Assembly: GCA_016794585.1 (NCBI GenBank)
Contig: JAEUJM010000034.1
Location: 1-53,004 of the forward strand
Direction of reading: 5' to 3'
DNA: 53,004 bases
Origin: Acidimicrobiales bacterium
Lineage (GTDB): Bacteria; Actinomycetota; Acidimicrobiia; Acidimicrobiales; DATDAH01
This document shows, piece by piece, positions 47,862 to 53,004 of the stretch (its first letter is position 1; every line of letters begins with the position of its first letter). Under the pieces are notes generated by a model that saw nothing but the letters and a program-made list of their open reading frames with translations, did not search any database and was not told where the DNA came from. The position numbers and the translations under genes were made by a program.

Positions 47862-49522
47862 TCGCCCTCCTCCCCGTGCTCGTCGCCCTGTTCCTCACCG
47901 TGTTCGCCTTCGCCGTGCTCGCCCTCAGCGGGCGGGTTGGCGGCGATCAGCTCGGCGCCGACGGCGGCGCCGGCGGTGGCCACGGTGGGCTCGCGGTAGT
48001 CGCTGTGCTCCTCGACGTGGGCGATCAGCTCGGACACCGAGGGGTCGATGCGGTCGAGGGCGGGCTTGGGGTACACGCCGAGGAAGACGATGAGGGCGAT
48101 GAGCGGCACCATGATCAGCGCCTCCCAGCCCTTCAGGTCGCCCATGTCGCGGTTGGCGTCGTCGGTGGGGCCGTGGAACACCCGCTGGTAGGCCCAGAGC
48201 AGGTAGATGGCGGCGAGGATCACCCCGAGGGCGGCGGCGACCGTCCACCACCGGGCGGTGAGGAATGAGCCGGTGAGGATGAGGAACTCGCCCACGAAGC
48301 CGTTCAGGCCGGGCAGGCCGATGGAGGCGAACATGACCACGGTGAAGAACGCGGCCAGCACCGGGGCCGCGGTCTGGAGGCCCTTGAGCTCGGAGATCTG
48401 GCGGGTGTGGCGCCGCTCGTAGATGAAGCCCACGAGAAGGAAGAGCGCGCCGGTGGAGAGGCCGTGGTTGACCATCTGCATCACGCCGCCGGTGAGGCCC
48501 TGCTGGGTGAGGGCGAAGGTGCCGAGGACGATGAAGCCCAGGTGGGCCACCGACGAGTACGCCACCAGGCGCTTGAGGTCCTTCTGCATGGTGGCCACGA
48601 CGGCGGCGTAGAGGATGCCGATGGTGCCGAGCGTGAGCAGCAGCGGGGCGAAGTACACCGTGGCCTCGGGGAAGAGGTAGAGCCCGAAGCGCAGGAAGCC
48701 GTAGGTGCCCAGCTTCAACATGACGCCGGCGAGGATCACCGAGCCCGCGGTGGGCGCCTCGGTGTGGGCGTCGGGCAGCCAGGTGTGCACCGGGAACAGC
48801 GGCGTCTTGATGGAGAAGGCGAGGGCGAAGGCCAGGAAGATCCACCGGGCCGTGACCGTGGCGATGGACTGGCTGTTGGCCAGCTCGATCAGGTCGAAGG
48901 TGATGGGGTTGCCCGTGGCCTTGGCGCTCAAGATGACGAGGCTCAGGATGCCCACGAGCATCAGCGCCGAGCCGAACATCGTGAACAGGAAGAACTTCAG
49001 CGCCGCGTAGACCCGGTTGCCGTGGCCCCAGCCGCCGATGAGGAAGTACATCGGGACCAGCACGATCTCGAAGAACACGAAGAACACGAACAGGTCGAGC
49101 GCCAGGAACACACCGAGGCAGCCGGCCTCGAGCACCAGCAGCCAGGCGTAGTAGGGCTTGGGGTCGTGGTGCGGGGCGGTGCCCAGCATGGCGATGGGGA
49201 ACAGGATCCCCGTCAGCACCACGAGCAGCAGCGAGATGCCGTCGACGCCCAGGTGCCACGAGATCCCGAGGTCGGCGATCCACGTGTGCTGGGTGGTGAA
49301 CTGGAAGCCCGCCCCGCCCGTCTCGAAGGCGGCCAGCAGCCAGAGGGTGAGGGCACCGGTGGCCGCGGCGAACAGCACGGCCGTGAGGCGGACGAGCTCG
49401 GGCCGGCGCCGCGGCAGCAGGGCGACGACGAGCGCGCCGAGGCCGGGCAGCAGCACCAGGGCGGTGAGCAGCGGGAACGACGGGCTGGCTTCGGTGGCGG
49501 CGGACGCCGCGGTCGCGAGCAT
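47858..49522 (-). CDS. nuoM: NADH-quinone oxidoreductase subunit M, operon 2, with His/Glu-rich tail
   Basis: A 554-residue antiporter-like subunit with FFVFFEIVLVPMYFLIGGWG, TPLFPVHTWLPDAHTEAPTAGS and LKRLVAYSSVAHLGFIVLG. After the last helix it has a 45-50-residue soluble extension that ends in a repetitive Gly-Glu-His sequence (EGEHGEGEHGEEQGDEHG), absent from NuoM of operon 1. The tail may bind metal or protons or be neutral. It overlaps nuoL and nuoN. Confidence 0.95.
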   Translation of the reverse strand: MLATAASAATEASPSFPLLTALVLLPGLGALVVALLPRRRPELVRLTAVLFAAATGALTLWLLAAFETGGAGFQFTTQHTWIADLGISWHLGVDGISLLLVVLTGILFPIAMLGTAPHHDPKPYYAWLLVLEAGCLGVFLALDLFVFFVFFEIVLVPMYFLIGGWGHGNRVYAALKFFLFTMFGSALMLVGILSLVILSAKATGNPITFDLIELANSQSIATVTARWIFLAFALAFSIKTPLFPVHTWLPDAHTEAPTAGSVILAGVMLKLGTYGFLRFGLYLFPEATVYFAPLLLTLGTIGILYAAVVATMQKDLKRLVAYSSVAHLGFIVLGTFALTQQGLTGGVMQMVNHGLSTGALFLLVGFIYERRHTRQISELKGLQTAAPVLAAFFTVVMFASIGLPGLNGFVGEFLILTGSFLTARWWTVAAALGVILAAIYLLWAYQRVFHGPTDDANRDMGDLKGWEALIMVPLIALIVFLGVYPKPALDRIDPSVSELIAHVEEHSDYREPTVATAGAAVGAELIAANPPAEGEHGEGEHGEEQGDEHGEEGE

Positions 49523-51417
49523 CAGATCCCCGCCCTCGTGAGGAGCCAGGCGAGGAGGAGCACGGCGCCGATGGCCACCCCCAGCGCATAGTTGCGCAGG
49601 TAGCCGCTCTGGAGGCGGCGCAGGCCCATCGAGCTGCCCCGCACCACCGTGGCGACGCCGTTGACGGCGCCGTCGATGACGCGGGTGTCGAAGAAGACCA
49701 TCGCGTTGAAGGCCCAGGTGCCGGGGCCGCTGACGACGGCGGCGTAGCCCTCGTCGATGTGCCAGGCCCGGGCGAGGATCTCCTTGTCGAAGACCTTGGC
49801 GTCGATCTTGTGGGCGAGGTAGGTGCGGTAGGCCACGAAGATGCCGATCAGGGCGGCGACGACCGAGATACCGGCCAAGAGGAACTGCTCGGCGCCCGAC
49901 ACGGTGAGGTGGGCCTCGGCGCCCTCGACCACCGGCTCGAGCCAGACCTCGAGGAACTTGAAGTTCGTCGAGAAGGGCAGGTTGAAGATGCCGGCGCCGG
50001 CCGAGAAGACCGCCAGGAGGAAAAGCGGGACCGTCATGGTGGGCGGCGACTCGTGCGGGTGCAGGTCGGGCTGGTCGGTGCCCTCGCCCCAGCGGGGCTT
50101 GCCGAAGAAGGTGAGGAACATCAGGCGGCTCATGTAGAAGGCGGTGAGCAGCGCGGTGAGCACGCCGACGGCCCAGAGCACCGGGCCGTGCTCCTGCCAG
50201 GCGAAGACCAGGATCTCGTCCTTCGACCAGAAGCCCGCGAACGGGGGGATGCCGGCGATGGCCAGCCAGCCGATCAGGAAGGTGATGAAGGTGATCGGCA
50301 TCTTCTTGCGCAGCCCGCCCATCTTGCGCATGTCCTGCTCGTCGTGCATGCCGTGGATGACCGAGCCGGCGGCGAGGAACATGAGGCCCTTGAAGAAGGC
50401 GTGGGTGATCATGTGGAAGGCGGCGGCGATGTAGGCGCCCGACCCGATGGCCACGAACATGAAGCCGAGCTGGCTGACCGTGGAGTACGCCAGGACCTTC
50501 TTGATGTCGTTCTGGCCGATGGCGATGGTGGCGGCCAGGAGTGCGGTGGCCGCGCCGATCACCGCGATGCCGGTGGGCAGCCAGTCGGCCGACACCGCCA
50601 GCATCGGGTTGATGCGGATCATCAGGTAGACGCCGGCGGTGACCATGGTGGCGGCGTGGATGAGGGCCGAGACCGGGGTGGGGCCCGCCATGGCGTCGGG
50701 CAGCCAGACGTAGAGCGGGATCTGGGCGGACTTGCCCACGGCACCGATGAAGAGGAGGGCGGCGATGGCGGTGACCGTGGTCGTGGTCATCGAGCCGGCG
50801 GCGGGGAGGATCTCCTCGTAGGCCAGCGTGCCGACGGTCTGGAAGGTGAGGAAGATGGCGAGCATGAAGCCGAAGTCACCGATGCGGTTGGTGACGAAGG
50901 CCTTCTTGCCGGCGACCGCGTTGGCCTCCTCGGTGAACCAGAACGAGATCAGGAAGTACGAGCACAGGCCGACGCCCTCCCAGCCCACGAAGGTGAGCAG
51001 GAGGCTGTTGCCGAGCACCAGCACGAGCATCGAGAAGACGAACAGGTTCAGGTAGAGGAAGAAGCGCCCGAACTTGGCGTCGCCGTGCATGTACCCGATC
51101 GAGTACACGTGGATCAGGGCGGCGATGCCCGTGACGAACATGCACATGCTGATCGACAGGGGATCGGCCAGGGTGGCCACGTCCACGTGCAGGCCGCCGA
51201 CGGGCAGCCAGGTGTAGAGCACGTCGACGACGGTGCGCTCGTCGACCGGCTGGCTCTGGAGGTCGAAGAAGACGGCGGCGGTGACGAGGAACGAGGCCCC
51301 GACCGTGATGGTGCCGATGATGCCGGGCCACGGCTCCTTGAGGCGCTGGCCTCCGAGGAGCAGCACCAGGAACCCGGCCAGCGGCAGCGCAGGGATCAAC
51401 CAGACGTAGTCGAGCAT
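49522..51417 (-). CDS. nuoL: NADH-quinone oxidoreductase subunit L, operon 2
   Basis: A 631-residue subunit of standard length. Signatures are SIGYMHGDAKFGRFFLYLNLFVFSML (broken: SIGYMHGDAKFGRFF), VGWEGVGLCSYFLISFW, IPLYVWLPDAMAGPTPVSALIHAATMV, KKVLAYSTVSQLGFM and the C-terminal lateral-helix arm. It is about 30-40% alike by eye to NuoL of operon 1, so the operons are anciently diverged rather than a fresh duplication. Starts 10 nt after nuoK. Confidence 0.95.
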   Translation of the reverse strand: MLDYVWLIPALPLAGFLVLLLGGQRLKEPWPGIIGTITVGASFLVTAAVFFDLQSQPVDERTVVDVLYTWLPVGGLHVDVATLADPLSISMCMFVTGIAALIHVYSIGYMHGDAKFGRFFLYLNLFVFSMLVLVLGNSLLLTFVGWEGVGLCSYFLISFWFTEEANAVAGKKAFVTNRIGDFGFMLAIFLTFQTVGTLAYEEILPAAGSMTTTTVTAIAALLFIGAVGKSAQIPLYVWLPDAMAGPTPVSALIHAATMVTAGVYLMIRINPMLAVSADWLPTGIAVIGAATALLAATIAIGQNDIKKVLAYSTVSQLGFMFVAIGSGAYIAAAFHMITHAFFKGLMFLAAGSVIHGMHDEQDMRKMGGLRKKMPITFITFLIGWLAIAGIPPFAGFWSKDEILVFAWQEHGPVLWAVGVLTALLTAFYMSRLMFLTFFGKPRWGEGTDQPDLHPHESPPTMTVPLFLLAVFSAGAGIFNLPFSTNFKFLEVWLEPVVEGAEAHLTVSGAEQFLLAGISVVAALIGIFVAYRTYLAHKIDAKVFDKEILARAWHIDEGYAAVVSGPGTWAFNAMVFFDTRVIDGAVNGVATVVRGSSMGLRRLQSGYLRNYALGVAIGAVLLLAWLLTRAGI

Positions 51418-51427
51418 CTGTTCGCCC

Positions 51428-51745
51428 TCAGCCCTTCAGCGCCGACAGGTCGTCCGCGGTGGCGCCGGGGCGCCTACGCAGGATGGCCACGATGAGCCCG
51501 AGGCCGACCACCACCTCGGCGGCGGCCACCACGAGCACGAAGAACACGACGACCTGGCCGCCGATGTCGCCCAGCAGCGTGCCGAAGGCCACGAAGGTGA
51601 GGTTCACCGCGTTCAGCATGAGCTCGACGCACATGAACATGACCAGGGGGTTGCGGCGCACCAGCAGGCCGAAGGCGCCGATGGCGAACAGCACGGCCCC
51701 GAGGGCCAGGTACCACTGCGGGGTCACCTCGATGGCGGCCAGCAT
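51428..51745 (-). CDS. nuoK: NADH-quinone oxidoreductase subunit K, operon 2
   Basis: A 105-residue three-helix subunit. Membrane glutamates Glu41 ([15 protein letters not shown]) and Glu77 ([11 protein letters not shown]) are kept. Its start overlaps the nuoJ stop by 1 nt. Confidence 0.95.
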   Translation of the reverse strand: MLAAIEVTPQWYLALGAVLFAIGAFGLLVRRNPLVMFMCVELMLNAVNLTFVAFGTLLGDIGGQVVVFFVLVVAAAEVVVGLGLIVAILRRRPGATADDLSALKG

Positions 51746-52293
51746 CAGCCCACCTCCTCGCTGTCAGCAGCGTCGTCGTCGGCCCGACGCGACAGCGCCA
51801 CGGCGCCGACCACGGCGATGGTCAACAGGATGGCGGTGATCTCGAAGGCCAGCACGTAGTCGGTGAAGAGCACCGTGCCGAGCTGGTTGATGTTGGCGAC
51901 CGTGTCCGAGATGGCCTCGGTGGCGGCCTTGGCACCGGGGGCCGGGGTGTCGCCGACGAAGATGGCGACGAGAAGCAGGGCGGCACCGGCCACGCCGACG
52001 ATGGCGGCCAGGGGCCGCTGGCCCACCAGCGGGTCGACGCTGAGGTCCTCGGCCTGGTCGACGCCGAGCAGCATGAGTACGAACAGGAACAACACGACGA
52101 TGGCGCCGGCGTAGACGATCACCTGCACCGCGGCCAGGAACTGGGCGTCCTGGGCGATGAAGAGCACGGCGATGCCGAAGAGCGTGGCCACCAGCGAGAG
52201 GGCGGCGTGCACCGGGTTCTTCGAGGCGATCACCCCGAGCGCGCCGGCGAGCACGATGCCGGCGGCCACCACGAACACGAACACCTCCATCAT
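51745..52293 (-). CDS. nuoJ: NADH-quinone oxidoreductase subunit J, operon 2
   Basis: A 182-residue five-helix subunit with [20 protein letters not shown] and [21 protein letters not shown]. Two ATGs in a row (52293, 52290) overlap the nuoI stop; the first is used. The C-terminal tail ([11 protein letters not shown]) is acidic. Confidence 0.94.
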   Translation of the reverse strand: MMEVFVFVVAAGIVLAGALGVIASKNPVHAALSLVATLFGIAVLFIAQDAQFLAAVQVIVYAGAIVVLFLFVLMLLGVDQAEDLSVDPLVGQRPLAAIVGVAGAALLLVAIFVGDTPAPGAKAATEAISDTVANINQLGTVLFTDYVLAFEITAILLTIAVVGAVALSRRADDDAADSEEVG

Positions 52294-52979
52294 CAGTGGT
52301 GCCCCCCGTCGTGGTCGCCGTGGTCGTGGTCGTCGTGGCCGTCCTCGGTCGTCTCGGCGGGCGGCTCGGGCAGGTCGGCCAACTGGCCCTGCTCGGGGGC
52401 GCGCACGCCGTAGCCCAGCTCGCCGGCCCAGGCCACGCGGCCCACGTAGTTGGCGTTGCCCGCCGGGGCGGTGGCACGCATCCAGGCCGACGTGTTGTCG
52501 TCGTCGCCCGGGCGCCAGTCCTCCCAGGGCAGCTTCTGGGGCTGACCTTCGTCGTCCACGAGCAGTTCGTCGCGGGTGTAGATGGCGTCCTGGCGGCTGG
52601 TGAACGAGAACTCGAACAGCTTCGACTCGGTGATGGCCTCGGTGGGGCAGGCCTCGACGCACAGGTCGCAGTGGATGCAGCGCAGGTAGTTGATCTCGTA
52701 GATGAAGCCGTAGCGCTCACCCGGCGAGGTCGGGTCGTCCGGGTCGTTGTCGCGGCCACGCACGTAGATGCAGCGCGCCGGGCACACGCCCGCGCAGAGC
52801 TCGCACCCGATGCACTTCTCCATGCCGTCGTCGTAGCGGTTGAGCACGTGACGACCGTGGAAGCGCTCGGGCTTCGGGCGGGTCTGCTCGGGGTACTGCA
52901 GCGTGACGCGTCGCCCGGAGTCGGTGCCCGGACCGAGCCACTTCTTGATCGTGACGCCGAATCCGTCGAGGTAGCCCAT
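52293..52979 (-). CDS. nuoI: NADH-quinone oxidoreductase subunit I, operon 2, with His/Asp-rich tail
   Basis: A 228-residue ferredoxin-type subunit. Cluster motifs are Cys56/59/62/66 (CIGCELCAGVCP) and Cys101/104/107/111 (CIHCDLCVEACP). It has a C-terminal extension of about 70 residues beyond the usual end, with an Asp/His-rich finish (HDDHDHGDHDGGHH). NuoI of operon 1 has no such tail. The start overlaps the stop of the upstream gene. Confidence 0.95.
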   Translation of the reverse strand: MGYLDGFGVTIKKWLGPGTDSGRRVTLQYPEQTRPKPERFHGRHVLNRYDDGMEKCIGCELCAGVCPARCIYVRGRDNDPDDPTSPGERYGFIYEINYLRCIHCDLCVEACPTEAITESKLFEFSFTSRQDAIYTRDELLVDDEGQPQKLPWEDWRPGDDDNTSAWMRATAPAGNANYVGRVAWAGELGYGVRAPEQGQLADLPEPPAETTEDGHDDHDHGDHDGGHH

Positions 52980-53004
52980 CAGCCCTGCTCCCCCGACTCG
53001 AGCG
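52979..53004 (-). CDS. 3' end of the gene upstream of nuoI, probably nuoH (cut by window edge)
   Basis: Only the last eight codons are in the window, ending LESGEQG and a TGA that overlaps the nuoI ATG (TGATG). Given the standard order, this is most likely nuoH of operon 2; the tail is too short to prove it. Confidence 0.55.

Noticed and set aside
46029..47999. Plus-strand frame of about 650 codons opposite nuoN of operon 2
   Set aside because: Antisense shadow of a well-supported NuoN gene.
49759..51495. Plus-strand frame opposite nuoL of operon 2
   Set aside because: Antisense shadow; composed of Glu/Asp/His/Arg-rich text that follows from reading membrane codons backward.

Overview
The window is GC-rich, densely packed bacterial DNA that looks like a high-GC actinobacterium, most plausibly class Acidimicrobiia. 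The reasons are the strong G/C preference at third codon positions, frequent GTG starts, many overlapping stop/start codons, and many genes whose -10-like box lies only 6-8 nt before the start codon (leaderless transcription). The taxon is inferred; there is no 16S rRNA gene here.

Region by region. 1-620: the 5' end of tuf (minus strand) preceded by tRNA-Met and tRNA-Thr in one likely operon, then a 68-bp tandem repeat. 620-2590: a membrane-associated SMC/RecF-like protein with an eroded Walker A, and a GNAT acetyltransferase. 2640-9590: zinc handling, with a Fur/Zur regulator and ABC ATPase (minus) divergent from a His-rich substrate-binding lipoprotein and permease (plus), followed by two successive copies of a metal permease + TIGR03943-type partner module. 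9680-17520: thiol/copper envelope functions (DsbB-like, thioredoxin-like, CopC-CopD fusion, zinc-finger anti-sigma, ECF sigma, two exported or membrane proteins of unknown function, a YcnI-like protein, a DUF305 protein). 17540-23300: tRNA-Tyr, a YajQ-family protein, an Uma2-family protein, a Gly-rich RTX-type surface protein with an RTX fragment beside it, a HAD phosphatase and acetyl-CoA synthetase. 23600-28420: a large MalT/LuxR-type ATPase regulator, RidA, a membrane-anchored cupredoxin and a lipoprotein.

28450-39900 (minus): a complex I operon in the order nuoA-B-C-D-H-I-J-K-L-M-N, with no nuoE, nuoF or nuoG, followed by a MidA/NDUFAF7-type methyltransferase, the family whose mitochondrial member methylates the NuoD homologue. 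From 46296 to the window end (minus) is a second complex I operon (nuoI-J-K-L-M-N visible, probably nuoH running off the edge). The organism therefore carries two complex I versions.

Between the two nuo operons is an accessory segment. Its most interesting part (40058-43739) looks like a small ribosomal-peptide (RiPP-like) export/maturation locus: an 86-residue Cys-containing small membrane peptide, a protein joining a PqqD/RRE-like domain to an intramembrane M50 metalloprotease (HEIGH plus KDG), an ABC ATPase, an ABC permease and a small two-helix membrane protein, with no recognisable modifying enzyme. It is followed by an orphan VapB-type antitoxin, a winged-helix/nucleotidyltransferase whose start codon lies inside a 28-nt AT-rich palindrome, a repeat-built coiled-coil membrane protein and an enoyl-CoA hydratase-family protein.
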